Source: Ectobius pallidus (Eukaryota > Arthropoda > Insecta > Blattodea > Ectobiidae). From it: a DNA stretch of 64,000 bases. Location: NCBI GenBank assembly GCA_964059195.1, contig CAXKWD010000011.1, forward strand, positions 16,603,478 to 16,667,477, given 5' to 3'. Shown here piece by piece: positions 47,346 to 59,590 of this stretch (within the stretch, counting starts at the first letter, position 1; each line of letters begins with the position of its first letter). The translations under genes and the position numbers were made by a program. A model generated the notes under the pieces. The model made no database searches. It saw only the letters and a program-made list of their open reading frames with translations, and was not told where the DNA came from.

Positions 47346-48830
47346 TTGAGCTATATAGTTCCCATTTAAAAAATAAAAAATAAAAAAAATAAAAAAAAAT
47401 TAAAAACGTGATATTTGAGTCTCTGAGCCAAATCTGTCCGTTTATTTTCTTTCCAGTTCATGTCCAAGTAATCAGGAATGAATAGGCCTGCGCCTTCCAC
47501 ACTGCTTTTAGTGCACGAAATAAACGTAATTAAATTAAATTAAATTGGTTGGACTGGATATACATATACTAATAGTAAACTGTCTCGGTCCTAAGTAGCA
47601 GTAGAAAAATAAATTAACGTGACGGGAATCTACACCATGGCAAGGAGTAGTGGGTATGCTTTTCTTAAGAAGTATGGCATGATCCGGATTTTGACGTCAC
47701 AAAAACGTATACCCTTAGCATGGCCTTTATTCTGTTATTTAGTTGTATATTAGCCTATAAATTGTACCTTTTTTTCTTAATCTGGTTAGGCAACTACTTT
47801 GTCTTTTCACAAAGATAGTGTGTGGACATAATTAGAATCAAAATGCAATATAATACAATAGAATTGCAATTTCACAGATACAGTTACAATAAAATATCGT
47901 ACAATCTTAATTACAATTTTGTGCAGACCAACATAATTGAGACAATGTATGGTGAGTGGAACTGTTAACATTGGAATGAAAATTTATTTTGTTTAGCAGA
48001 GATTGAGAGCTAGTTAAGGTGAAATATGAAAATGAAAATACAGAAGTGACGAATATTAATAAGATGTTGGTGGTTCACATTGCAAAGAAACTATGTTAGA
48101 AATTAAATTGCGCTATTCAAAATAAATTTTAAAATGTTTAAAAAAATAATCAAAATATAAGTCCTGTTAAGTATTTTAGAGTTACAACAGAGGAATTATA
48201 AAAATGGTGTTTTAGAGAGGACGGAACTCGCCAGAAATGAGTAAGATTCTTTTTTTTATGTTTCAAAAATAGAAAATATTTTGGAGCTCTGACTGTATAA
48301 ACTAAAAACTCAAGAATGTTAGCAACAAAGATATGAACAACAAAAGAACCAGGATCTTTCTTGTCGGAGACCAGAGAATAATAATATAGTATGCCGATTT
48401 AATATTGCACTATAACTTTTACAAACGAAAAAATTACTTTTTCCCTGATGCCGAAAATGCTGTCACAGAAAAAGAGAGAGCAATGGTGCGTTACCAATAC
48501 TTTTCCAACTAACGCATTGGGTAGAATAGCACAGATGACACCAGATGTGCATACTTCCATCATAATAAATAAAACAAAATAAAAAAATAAATAAACAAAT
48601 GCCAGGGTATTGTTTGAGATGATACCGAGAGGTCCATTTTAAGTTATGACAGACAATGGAAGACTTTGATACAGATGGAAATGCAGAGGTTGAAAGACTG
48701 GTGACCAGACAATACAGCAATGCTCAATCCCTCCTCCCGTCTGTCGCCTTTGGGAGAGAGTTATTGTGGTGTACAGATGAGTAGTTTGGCTAACTGTACA
48801 AGACCTACTTTAGACTGATTGAAGGAGCAA
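47346..48830. other. Unassigned AT-rich stretch
   Basis: No supported gene; 48463-48720 has an 85-codon minus-strand frame without recognisable features. Confidence 0.35.
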
Positions 48831-48834
48831 ATGC

Positions 48835-49205
48835 ATACCTACGCCGGGCGCTTCTTCCTACCTACCTGCTGTGAAGAAGGCGCGCTTCGACCAGTCCGAA
48901 CTGAGTTCTTGCAGTGTTCGGCAGCAAGAGAGGATCTCTTCCTCAGAACCAGCACGCTGGCGCGGGGCGCGCTCCTCAAAATATCGAACAGTCATTGTTA
49001 CGCCAACAATTAAGCTCAATTCATCGACAACTTCCATAGATCAAATATCGACTTTTACTTGTGTAAGATTCAGGACAACGTAAATAATTTCTAATTGTAC
49101 TTTGCGAGTATTCGCGAAATTTTATCGTTGTATATAAATAACTTTTTAATAAGTGTTGTGATATTAACGTGTGCGTCAACTACATTAGATCGTCATATTA
49201 AAAAG
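48835..49205 (+). promoter_or_regulatory. GC-rich island with strong splice donor
   Basis: 48835-48980 is rich in GC and CpG (GGCGCGGGGCGCGCT and similar) amid AT-rich DNA. It becomes AT-rich and ends at AAAAG|GTAAGG (GT at 49206), a good 5' splice site. This fits a non-coding first exon on the plus strand, with initiator-like TCATTG near 48992. The 64- and 70-codon frames inside are unconvincing. It could also be an unrelated GC-rich repeat. Confidence 0.3.
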
Positions 49206-51020
49206 GTAAGGCATAATTAAAATTAACGCAATAATACGGCCAACTTAGCGGAGTTTCTTCACCTCTTTTCTATTTGACATATCTAAAGCACTACTTATCG
49301 CTAGGGATATTCGTTCGGTGATGGAAACGCATTAAGCGAGCATTTTTACAAAAGAAGATAAATGTATATGTGCTCTTTTCTTTCTGTGTAGCTCCTGAAG
49401 AACGAGATAAAATGGAATAGCTTAATGGATTCGAAACAAGTGTTTCGAAAGTTATAAGAAAAACATCTTTGCATGATTGTATACTCTTAAGTATTTTTCA
49501 ACACAGGTGTTCATGGTATTAGTAATTATTTCATATCAACTAAAAACGTAGCACATAACAAAGCTATAATAAAAATCACTATAATCGTAATCATCTTTAC
49601 TGGCATTATCATTACTGTTCTTATACTATATTGGTATTAATACTGTCACTAAAACCACTGCTTGTTAAGGTTCTTATAACATAAAATCGCCAGTACAGTC
49701 AAGATAATTATACTATTTATATTTTTCTATTTTCTGAATGTTACTCATTAAATTTCCTTCATTTATTTGATTTTAATATATTAATTTACTTATTTATTTA
49801 TTTATTTGTAGGATAAATCGTAATCTTTTGAAAACCACAATACTGTATTTCTATAAATGATTTGTAGAAAAAATCCTAAACAGAATGTAGCAATATTAGG
49901 GATACAAATACTACAATTTCCAATCTAAACATGTCCTTTGCTGTTATCTTATAATATTTGGATGCTGTATCATTGTCAGTAATATTAGCATCTTCACTAT
50001 CATTACTTTATCACTGTAATCGTCATCTAGCAGAAAATTTTAATTGTGTCTGAAATTTACATTCCAATGTATATTACTTTTCCAGAAAATTCAGAAAAAA
50101 TATCTTAATAATAAAATGTCGTCAGCCAATTAGGCCTATATTATCACTAAGAATGAGGCATAAAATAAATTTTGCTCTAAGATTATATTAATGAATGTAA
50201 AAATTTTCATATTTTAACAACTCAGATTTAAATATAATATTAACAGTAACAAACATCTATGCACGCAATTACATTTATAAAATTATCAAAACATTCAATT
50301 TTGTATTAATGTATAGAACATAATACTGAGTATTTTGATATTTGTAGCGTATTGTTTGGTTATCAATATTTCCTCGCATTCCTTGACGGGTAGTTTACAC
50401 CTAATTTTGTAATAATTAAAATCTGAGCGTGATACCTACTCGGAGGTACCTTTGTTTATTAATATTCAGGTAATTATACTGTATTCAGTAAACAAAATAA
50501 AAACATCATTGGCGTAATTTCATGTTGTTTATTATATTGGTATTCTCGTCAGTAACAAATAGATCTAGTGATAATAATTATTATTATTTTAATAATTTTA
50601 ATAATAAATACAAACTTTGACCTTCTGGAGATAACTTTTTTTAGAAGGATGGTGATAAGAGTGAAAAGTCATATTTTTATCTTCCCGGAAAAGAAGAACG
50701 CCCTCCAACCAGTAAATGGCATTTGATCGATTTCATAAAGAATATAATCCTACGATATAAATTATATTACAGAATTTCATAACTTACTATATCTTACTTC
50801 CAATGAGAATTTTGTCTCATTTTGAGACTTATTTTGTCAAAATAAAAGCAAGAAGAGTTCTGATTGAGTATGAAGATAATAAGTAGCAGAAGAAACAATG
50901 TTTTTATGTAGAAGAAATTAAAGTACTATTTTATAAACTTTGTATGTGCATTTATTACTTTGACGTTGCTATAGGCCTACACTTTCATGTCTCTAGCAAA
51001 TAAAGATCTATCTATTTATC
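49206..51020. other. Long unassigned AT-rich stretch
   Basis: No gene or repeat family I can support. The segment before 51021 ends AGCAAATAAAGATCTATC, which could be a LINE 3' tail. Confidence 0.35.
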
Positions 51021-51075
<55 letters not shown>

Positions 51076-51076
51076 T
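51021..51076. repeat. (TTA)n microsatellite
   Basis: TTA run. Confidence 0.95.
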
Positions 51077-52540
51077 TGTTATTATTTTCATTTCGAATAA
51101 AATTGTAGCTTAAACTTCGTAATTTAGAATACGGTAGTCACAAGTTCTCGTAACCGGCAAACCACGAGCCAACAACAACAATGCAATGGAATAGGATCCG
51201 GACCCTTAAGTTTTAAACTGTTTTGTTCCCTGCTAGCTAACTGTGATGTTTTAACATGACTATTCCACTCATTTGCCGCGTGTTTGATATTGACCAATAA
51301 AGTTTACCAATTCCTCGGATATAGACCAATCACAATAGTTTTTCTTATAATATCCTTCCTCGGATCGCAAGGATGAAATTTTATCTGACTAAACGTCAGC
51401 TCGTTACTGGACACGTAAGGCATCAACGTGCGGTGATTAATATGTCACATGCTGCCATTGAGCAAAATGAAAACACATTTTTTATACAGCATAACTTGTT
51501 TGGAAATTAAAATAAATGTCCATTGATTAAAAACACAATTTCGATTCGGTGCAAGCCAGTTCTTATGCTTTTATAGCTTTTTGATGTAAGCAACTGCCAC
51601 GAAGCCCTCAATCTTGTGATGCGCGCTATTGGTAGCATTGGGAACTCGGATCGATTAATCGAATCGATTCGCGGACTGTTCATTTATCTAGTATACCGTG
51701 ATCTTACGGCTGACAGAATACTGACAACAAAATAAGAAAATAATTATTACTTACAAAATCCGTTAAATTTTATTCATGGAATGGTCTTATTAAATCCTAC
51801 ACGAGATGACGACTTTCTCAGAAAAATTTGCTCCAACTTCATTCTCGCAAATATATCGATAAACTCGTAGTCTCTCGTGGGATAATTTGCTTCACTGTCA
51901 GTGAAGTTACATAGTTCAATCTTATAAGACCTAAAAATGGCTAAAAAGACGTTAAAACTAAAATTGCTAAAACTGTTCTTTAGTTCAAATACGATAAAAC
52001 ACTTAAAAACAAATAGTCTGTAATTATTATTATAATTACTATTATAATTGTTCTATTAAAACTTACATTTCAAATATCATTTTTAATATGCTCAATGAGC
52101 ACCCTTGCATTTGTAAGAGAAAATGTAGCATTGCATTTTGTTATTTTGTGATTTTGTAATGTCGTTGTTCCTGTATAGGAAATCGTTAGTGAACCGAAAC
52201 CCCCGGTTTATTTAAAAGCAAATCAAAGGCAGTCATAAGACACACTTGCTGTTTATTCACAGTGTTTGCTCCACCAAGATCCCGAAAGTAATGTATTCTA
52301 AAAATTGGCTGATTTAGTTTAAAAAGTAGCGGAGTTGGAAATGACAGGTATAATTCTAAAATTAATTGTTCTATAAATTATAAATGTTTCAAAATAAGCA
52401 ATAAGTGTTCCTATAGTTTTGTGGTTCAGAGCCATAGAAATTGTAAGTAAAAATAAAATTAATTCATATATTTGTTTCAATGCGTTTTTCTTACTTATTA
52501 ATGTAACACTTAAAAAACTTGCCTGAAAATATTATAAAAA
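51077..52540. other. Unassigned AT-rich stretch
   Basis: Nothing recognised. Confidence 0.35.
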
Positions 52541-53152
52541 ACTATAACTATTTCAATATGTTTTTCAAAACTATAATACAGGGTTTATTAAAACCTAAAA
52601 ATCCGGGCCCTGGACATTACTATAACCTATCCGTAATAAGCTGTAACATTTCGTATACAGTAGAGTCCCGCTATTCCGAATTAATTGGGACCGAACACCG
52701 TTCGGTTTAGCTGGAATTCGGAATAGGCGGATTTCATGAATAATATCAACGTATTGACTTGTTAAGGCATAAATTAAGTGCGGGGAATTGTATAAATGGA
52801 GCCGACATGTGCTGTAAGTAACCAGCTTTCATTCCAATTTGGTTTCAGGCGTTTTCATCAAGCTTAGGCTCTATGCATGTCTCTATTTAACTTTTTTGTA
52901 TAACGATAAATGTACGTTCTTTTCACGAACGTCTTTTTAACTTCACCTGTTTTTAAGTTTAAAAAATCTGTATTTTTTCTGAACTCTGTTCGGAATAGGC
53001 GGATTTTTGGAATAGCGGGGTTCGGAATAGCGGGACTCTACTGTATAATTATTTCAACATGTTTTAAAAATCTAATACAGGGTTTATTAAAACCTAAATA
53101 TCCAGGCCCTGGACATTGCTATATCCGTAACTAGCTGTAAGCCCATTTCGTC
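52541..53152 (+). repeat. Duplicated ~110-bp unit split by a MITE
   Basis: 52541-52655 and 53047-53152 are homologous in direct orientation (ACAGGGTTTATTAAAACCTA, CCTGGACATT.CTATA, TAGCTGTAA..., ATTTCGT), with about 15% differences. A pogo-like MITE sits exactly at their junction. Confidence 0.85.
52658..53043. mobile_element. pogo/Tigger-like MITE, 386 bp
   Basis: CAGTAGAGTCCCGCTATTCC and its inverse GGAATAGCGGGACTCTACTG, flanked by TA on both sides. CAGT-starting termini with GA.TCCCGCTATTCCGAA and a TA duplication are typical of the pogo/Tigger group. Inner copies of TTCGGAATAGGCGGAT repeat near each end. No transposase. Confidence 0.88.
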
Positions 53153-54012
53153 TATTTGTATTTTAAATCTAGTGAATACGGTTGTCACCTCATGAGGTGG
53201 TGTTAAAAGGAAAAGAAAACAGAAAACCATGCCGAGCTTGAGAATTTGTGTTGAAAACAAAAGCAGATGGACTTGTCAACCAAAATGCTAGGAACAAAAC
53301 AACCGTCACGAGTACACCATGCTGCGTAATGTTGTCTTTCCCTGTTCTGTCACGTTTTGCCCGTCACCATCGTATCTTGTTAACATGAGATGTTCACTTA
53401 TTTATGTTTCTCACATTTTTACAAATGTGACGAAAACTCCACTTGTTCTCTTTACAAAGAAAAGACTCTAACAAATTAGACAATAATCATTTTCCTAAGT
53501 ACAAGTACAACCAAGGCTGAGAATATAGTGACCAAGTGTCCATAAATTTCTTCAGAAAAACTTGAGAATTTTTTTATCTTTCACTTCTAATCCTACAAGT
53601 TACCTCGCAATTAGAAATTGCCAATACTCGTAGGCGTACTGAACGATATTAAGTACTCATATTATTTTGGTTTAAAACATAAACGTTCCTTTATATTAAA
53701 GAAATACAAATTTACACATTTATTTTAAGTATATTAGGTTATATGTACTGTACGCATTCGAAATATAGTAGGTAGGCCTACTAAGTTTAATTTTGATTCC
53801 CAGCTTCTCTAGGTTATGCAGGACAATTTTGTCATTTTTTTAGGTAACCTATTTTCAATGAACATATAATGCTTCATTTTTTTAAATTCACAAAACAATT
53901 CTGTATAGCCAATATAATAAAAAAAAAATTGAGGCAAAAGGATTGTCCACCCACTGCAGTAATTTCGCCTCTTTACTTAATTTAAGTTTCAAAACCATAC
54001 GTTTATAACCAG

Positions 54013-54013
<1 letters not shown>
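53153..54013. other. Unassigned AT-rich stretch
   Basis: Nothing recognised. Confidence 0.4.
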
Positions 54014-54095
<82 letters not shown>

Positions 54096-54138
54096 AAGAA
54101 AGAAAGAAAGAAAGAGGAAGAGAGAGAGAGAGAGAGAT
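54014..54138. repeat. Compound (AT)n(AG)n(AAAG)n microsatellite
   Basis: AT run to about 54046, AG run to about 54090, AAAG tetramers to about 54112, AG again to 54136. Confidence 0.95.
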
Positions 54139-55280
54139 AGAGAAACTTGTAATTTCAGAAATTCTTTTATATAACTTATGGAAAATGGTAACTCTCCTTG
54201 GCTTATTTTAGATATCACATTAGCAAAATCCTAAACTTTTACCAGGCGATTTATAGGTTTTCCAGGTTTCGTTCTTAATTTTAGAAAATTTAAACAATTC
54301 TCATGAAATAAGTTAACATTATTATGTGTCCTAATTGTAATGACTGTAGAACTACGTCAGTTTGTTTTTAAGACGCGATTCCCTTTGAAGCCACCTTACT
54401 CCGTACTGAAACTCGGTTCTCGCATGCGACTCGCAGCAAAGAGACACGAATTTTAAAATCCTCCTTAAACACATTGTTATGAAACAATACAGGAATTCAG
54501 CTTGATCACATTGACTCATTTAAGATTCAATTATGCCTTGTCTTAAACACAGTACCTTATTTTTTTTTTAATAAAAGATTTGTAGACGGAATAAAATGTC
54601 ATGATAATCCTGTATCTGTTTGAAATGGGGTCCTTTATTATAAACTTTTTCGTTGAAATTATGTCAGCTATAATTTCCTTAGGTATGGTATGAATGTCGT
54701 GAACCGTTGTATCAGAAACGAAAATTTATTTGAAATATGGCCTGTAATTATAAATGTTATCCATCCAAATTATAACAATTATTATGATTTTCTGAAGTTA
54801 GGTATGAATACTGTGAATCTCAAATATGCTAATACTGTAATAACAATTTAATTAATTGAAACGTGCCTAAAATATAATGGCCAATGGAGACAATAATCTG
54901 TGGTTCATGAATTCACATCTCCATGTCTATAATAATTCTTGTTTTTGGCGAATAACATTTATATTAAGATTTCCTTCAACACAAAGTAATTATATAATTT
55001 CAGCTATTCATGGAATACCATTTACCGTTTTGTAAGCTATAATTATATTCCTTTAGAAGAAATTTCTGATTATCTATAATTTGTAGGCCTATACTTCATC
55101 ATATTTCTAAACGTAAATCATCATTCGTTTGAATCAATAATGCCCCCCTTTTTTTTAAGAAATTGGTTTTACCTTCATTGAAGTAATCTTTCCTTCCTTC
55201 GAAACTATGTGAAAAAATCATTTGATGTTTATAAGGTATGACCTTAAATGAATCAATGTTTGTTTTTAATAGAAGTTAAA
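54139..55280. other. Unassigned AT-rich stretch (possible intron)
   Basis: Nothing recognised. If the microexon at 55295-55344 is real, this is its downstream intron on the minus strand. Confidence 0.3.
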
Positions 55281-55294
55281 TCTGTCACACTCAC

Positions 55295-55344
55295 CATCAC
55301 CTTGGTTCTCTTTCTCCGTCTTGTCCTCTTCGCTCCCCCTCTCA
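55295..55344 (-). CDS. Candidate 50-nt coding microexon, host gene
   Basis: On the minus strand a pyrimidine-rich tract ending GTGTTTGTGTTTCAG (acceptor) precedes a 50-nt GC-richer segment that ends exactly at GATG|GTGAGTGTGAC, a strong donor. The frame from the second base is open throughout and reads ERGSEEDKTEKENQGD, with one base over at each end. The highly charged peptide suits a linker region. A second frame is also open, so the reading frame is not proven. I do not recognise the gene; neighbouring exons are not visible. Confidence 0.4.
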
Positions 55345-55490
55345 CTGAAACACAAACACCAAAGAAGATTTAAGTTAAAAGGATCCCAGTTAAGAAAAAA
55401 AAGTAACTACCGCCAGGTGTTGTCATAGTAATTTACACCTAGAAGTCTACTATCCCCTATCCGAGAAAGGTGTCACAATAATTTATTATC

Positions 55491-55495
<5 letters not shown>

Positions 55496-55540
<45 letters not shown>
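55496..55540. repeat. (AT)n microsatellite
   Basis: AT run. Confidence 0.95.
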
Positions 55541-55542
<2 letters not shown>

Positions 55543-55881
55543 CTTTACAGGAGTAGTCGCTTTCGAGTAAATCAGGGAAAAGCAGTCAGTACAGAATATT
55601 ATTATAAATGCTACTGGTATGAAAATCTGAAATATTAAACCTATAAGATAATGTTTGCTACCTAAATTTATCTATCTCACCAGGTATTTATTGAAGAGTT
55701 TATTTTATTTTCAATACATTTATTTTAATTGTTTAAGTTTATTTAATCGAATATTTTCCGGTAATGACACAATATTATTATTGTTTTATTGATTTATTAA
55801 CTTTTTGTTAACTTATATAATATGACAATAGTTGTATTTCGAATTTCAAAATAGAAACAAATAATAGTATTGAACGTCTTA

Positions 55882-55963
55882 TAAGTTATAAGCTAACTTA
55901 ATAAATAATTAAATGAGCTCATTAAGTTATAAGCTAACGTAATAAATAATTAAATGAGCTCAC
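55882..55963. repeat. Two-unit 41-bp tandem duplication
   Basis: TAAGTTATAAGCTAAC.TAAT ... AAATGAGCTCA repeated at a 41-bp period, with one difference. Confidence 0.95.
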
Positions 55964-55988
55964 TACAAATGGAAAACTTTTAAATATC

Positions 55989-56050
<62 letters not shown>
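55989..56050. repeat. (TTA)n microsatellite
   Basis: TTA run. Confidence 0.95.
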
Positions 56051-56052
<2 letters not shown>

Positions 56053-57470
56053 CATTATTAGACTGCTCGAAATTGCAAACGTTTTACACATCATAAGACA
56101 ATCTGGGGAATTTCTTTTCTGGATTCTTATATTCTTATTTTATAATTAACATACACCAGAACAATATTAATTCACCCTCAACCATCCATAAGCTGATTTC
56201 TGTGGACAAAACAGCGTGTCTAGCGGAAACCTTCTTCACACTATACGTATTTTTAGTGCAGAAAATATGTTCTTCAAACGAATGACAAAATCTCAAATCA
56301 CTGCATACTTAAAAAGAACAGCAGTAGCAGGATTAATATAGGCCTAATATTGTCTCTATTCCCAGTTACTGTATTAGGCTAGTAGTTCATAGAATATTTT
56401 GTAATCTGTAGCGTTGAAGTTTAAAATCATATCTGTTAACTCTCTGAAATTATTCACATGCTGATCGTTAAGTTCCCCTCACAATGGATGATTTTACTTG
56501 CATTAGGTGGGTGTTGTCTACTATCATGTTACGTTAAACAACGTATTACGTTTCCTAACATAGAGATAAATTAGCTGACACTTAGCATCTCCACAAGCTC
56601 TTTAACAACAAAGCATTATAAAGGCGAGAACGATGTCTTACTCTGTATGTAGTATACTTTCAAGAAAATAGCAAAGACGGTTAAACACAACATTAATATA
56701 GGCCTTGGTCTAAAGGAAAATTACTTGAGAAATACGAAGTTTTCACTGGCAAGAAATTGTGTGGATTATTTCGTCGCTTTACTGCCAGAAAGTCATATGT
56801 CGATTTTCCACTGAAAATGAGTTTATGTACTAATTCACTTCAAACATATGTGAACTGTCTTGTCCCAAAATAGTTGTATGTTGAAAACCGCTCTCGTTTA
56901 ATGTACCTAGGCAGATGTGTATTCCATATGGTTGTATGTTATTTTTTTAATAGTTCCAGGATCAAAAAGGTTGTAAGTTGGTTGTAAGTTACGTAAAGGC
57001 TACAATCTTCCGACACAATTGCACATACGATTTATGGCAAGTAAAGAGATGATTTTATGTCTTCCAGCTATTAGACAACGATGTATTCCGGATAGCCCAA
57101 AGTAGCACCACATGGATGATCTTCCCATCCGGAAGAACTCCCTACCACTTCTCTCGCCTCCATAATCTGAACAGGGTTCTTTCGGATATCAAACATTCGG
57201 AATTATGCATTCTACCTGAACTAAATTTTATTTTTAATCCAAGTTGAACTCTTCAAAACAGTGTTATTGTACAGTAGATCACCATGAAGTGGTCGTTTTA
57301 AATAGCATGTAACTTTTATACTTTAAGCAGTAGAAAGAAAAATCACTCGTCTTGTTAATGTAACTTTTTTAGGCTATGTCTCCTGTTCAGTTGGATAGGA
57401 ACAGTAGTTGCGTTGGTCAGTACTCACTTCGTATTTCTTGCCTTTTCACATTGGTACTGTATATACAGGG
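56051..57470. other. Unassigned AT-rich stretch
   Basis: Nothing recognised. Confidence 0.4.
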
Positions 57471-57475
57471 TGTTA

Positions 57476-57560
57476 AAGAACAACACTGAAATATTTTACG
57501 TGTGATAGAGGGGACGGACATAGACAAGCAACTTTTGTTAGGAGATTTTTTAACACCCTG
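57476..57560. mobile_element. 85-bp minimal TA-flanked MITE
   Basis: Starts CAGGGTGTTAAAGAACAACA, follows the terminal 75 bp of the 34701-35234 MITE (GAAATATTTTAC, GACATAGACAA, TTAGGAGATTTT) and closes with TTAACACCCTG between TA dinucleotides. It is essentially one terminal repeat joined to the last 11 bp of the other. Confidence 0.85.
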
Positions 57561-57580
57561 TATATACTTTTTTAATTTAC

Positions 57581-57910
57581 TATGTTTTCATGCAGAATTC
57601 AGATCGTTCTGAATAAGATCCCATTCCAATACGATATGTTTTCATGCAAAATTTTCTATACAATATCGAAAATAACGTTTCCGCGAGAATCCATAGAATT
57701 CACTTGCCCCACATTCCACGACCAATGAAAGCCTTCTCGCCATACACGAGAACAGCGCGAGGGCATTGAGGACCAATGAAATGTCTGCATGGTGTATTGA
57801 GATCGAATTGAATACGTGATATGTTCGAACTAAATTCCCGTTTTCATGAAAATGTTAATAGTCTACCGTAAGCGTATTCAGCTAGATCTGAATTCGATAT
57901 GAAAACGTTG
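57581..57910. mobile_element. MITE with ~33-bp imperfect TIRs
   Basis: GTTTTCATGCAGAATTCAGA (left) and TCTGAATTCGATATGAAAAC (right) are inverted, extending through TCNNNCTGAATA. The interior is GC-richer with two GACCAATGAAA boxes. Superfamily undetermined. Confidence 0.6.
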
Positions 57911-58037
57911 TAATTTTTTTTTTTTTAATACAGATTGGCGCTCAATTTATCGGAATTTCGGATTATTAGAGTTCATATTATTGTATAGTAAGCTACATAA
58001 AAAAGCAATGACATTTTTAACCTATAGCCTAAAAAAT

Positions 58038-58193
58038 AATCTTTATTTCTTGTCCAGCAACCTGTAAGATTTTTTTTAAACTCATCCAATTTCAATCTAG
58101 GCCTACTTCAGTAACAATCTTTTATTTCTTGTCCAACAACCTGTAAGATTTTTTAAAACTCATCCAATTTCAATCTAGGCCTACTTCAGTAAC
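58038..58193. repeat. Two-unit 78-bp tandem duplication
   Basis: AATCTTTTATTTCTTGTCC ... TCTAGGCCTACTTCAGTAAC twice (units start at 58038 and 58116). Differences are few and mostly in the T-run. Confidence 0.95.
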
Positions 58194-58363
58194 ATGCACC
58201 ACAAAATATGTGATAATTAGATCTCGGAATTTTAGACATGAAAATTGACATTTTAGGCAACTAAAATCAATTACAAAATGATGTAATTAAGCACTATTCA
58301 TTAATTTTAGGCAAGAAATATAGTTTATTCCTGCTATCTAAAATGGGCTACAAAACGATTGAT

Positions 58364-58364
<1 letters not shown>

Positions 58365-58397
<33 letters not shown>

Positions 58398-59325
58398 TTT
58401 ATTGAGCCGTTAAGTACAGTACAATTGGCCAGGTCAAAATATAAAATAAATAATTAGCTACAATACATAAAACTCAAAGAGTGCTAAAATCTAAAGTAAA
58501 AAACTCTTCAAGATTATACAGAGGATTGCAGATGAGCATATTTTTCAATTTGTTCCTAAAATAATTAAAAGATGTATTTATAATTCTTTCAGGAAGTGCA
58601 TTGATGAGTCTAATACCCACATAATTGAAACTTGTAGCAGTCTTGGACAGTCTGTGTATGGGGAGATCCAGCAGATAAGCATTTCTAGTTGGGTATGGGT
58701 GAATAGATGATCTGATGACCTCAGAATTATAATTTAGTTTCATGTGCAGAAGTAATTCAAAAATGTAAAGATTAATTACTGTCATAATCCGTAGTTCCTT
58801 AAATTTTGGTTACAGTGGGCAGTACATTCAGCACCAGTTAAGATTCGCACAACACTTTTTTGAATCTTCAAAATATTATCAATTTTTGAACAATTTCCCC
58901 AAAGGATAATGCCATATTTAATTATGGTCTGAAAATATGCATAGTAAGACATTTTAATAGTATGTGCAGGTAGATGAGTTCTTAAGCTTCTGAGCAGATA
59001 TAGTACTCTACTCAGTCGAATACTTAAATAATCTATATGATTTTCCCAATTTAACCTGGAGTCCAGATATATACCAAGTAATTTTACATTATTTTCATTG
59101 TTGCCTTTTAGATTAAAAGTGATAGTCTGAGTTTTCCTAGCATTTAAAAACAATTGATTGGCCTCAAACCATTTCTTTGATTGAGTCAATGTGGCTTCAA
59201 CTAAACTGTCTAATTCATTAGGACATTTACTACTGTTTAGAAAACATGTGTCGTCAGCATATAACAAAGATTTACATGACATATTAACTGACAAGTCATT
59301 GATATAAATTGAAAATAACATATGA
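58365..59325 (-). mobile_element. LINE with RT palm nested in hAT, 5'-truncated
   Basis: Minus strand: begins abruptly in LFSIYINDL (end of the RT fingers/palm), continues with the catalytic LLYADDTCFL, KKWFEANQLFLNARKTQ, LGIYLDSRLNWENHI and the thumb and C-terminal region. It ends in a 3' UTR and an AAT/ATT tail at 58365-58396. TGATTAT-like sequence lies at both edges (about 58366 and 59322), a possible target duplication. CR1/jockey-like by motif order. Confidence 0.85.
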
Positions 59326-59330
59326 TTATG
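58474..59330 (-). pseudogene. LINE ORF2 C-terminal half (RT), one frameshift
   Basis: Two frames, 59330-58785 and 58785-58474, join by a 1-nt frameshift near 58790 (...CNQN then LRIMTVINLYIFELLLHMKL). The first carries the RT active-site YADD with both aspartates and the following NARKTQTITF and LLGIYLDSRLNW blocks; the second is the conserved C-terminal tail (YPTRN, GIRLINALPERI). The protein would copy its own RNA by target-primed reverse transcription. The endonuclease and the N-terminal RT are missing, so the copy is dead, but the palm is unusually well preserved, suggesting a fairly recent insertion. Confidence 0.82.
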
Positions 59331-59362
59331 CACGAAGGTATTTTTACATTTTATGTTTATGA

Positions 59363-59590
59363 CTATAAGCATCGCATTATAAGTATTGATAATTCACAAT
59401 ATATTATCAAGATTTTATCCAAATTTTCAACAGTTAGGCTATGTCGTTTCACTCTTAAAATCGTATCGAAGGTTGAAAATGACCTTTCCACTGATACAGA
59501 TGTTATAGGAGCAAACTTAAGTATTGTTAAATTTTCGAAGGCCACTTCTTCTGGAATTTCTCCATCTTACCCCACCAAAACATTTAACAC
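59363..59590 (-). pseudogene. hAT transposase C-terminal dimerisation region
   Basis: Minus-strand translation GEIPEEVAFENLTILKFAPI then TSVSVERSFSTFDTILRVKR and HSLTVENLDKILIIYC matches the hAT C-terminal (hATC) dimerisation block, whose hallmark is VERSFS followed by R.xLT.ENL. hAT transposases use this region to oligomerise. The BED zinc finger and RNase-H-like catalytic core are absent. It lies inside the terminal repeats of the H3 element and links H3 MITEs to a hAT parent. The upstream part is decayed. Confidence 0.8.
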
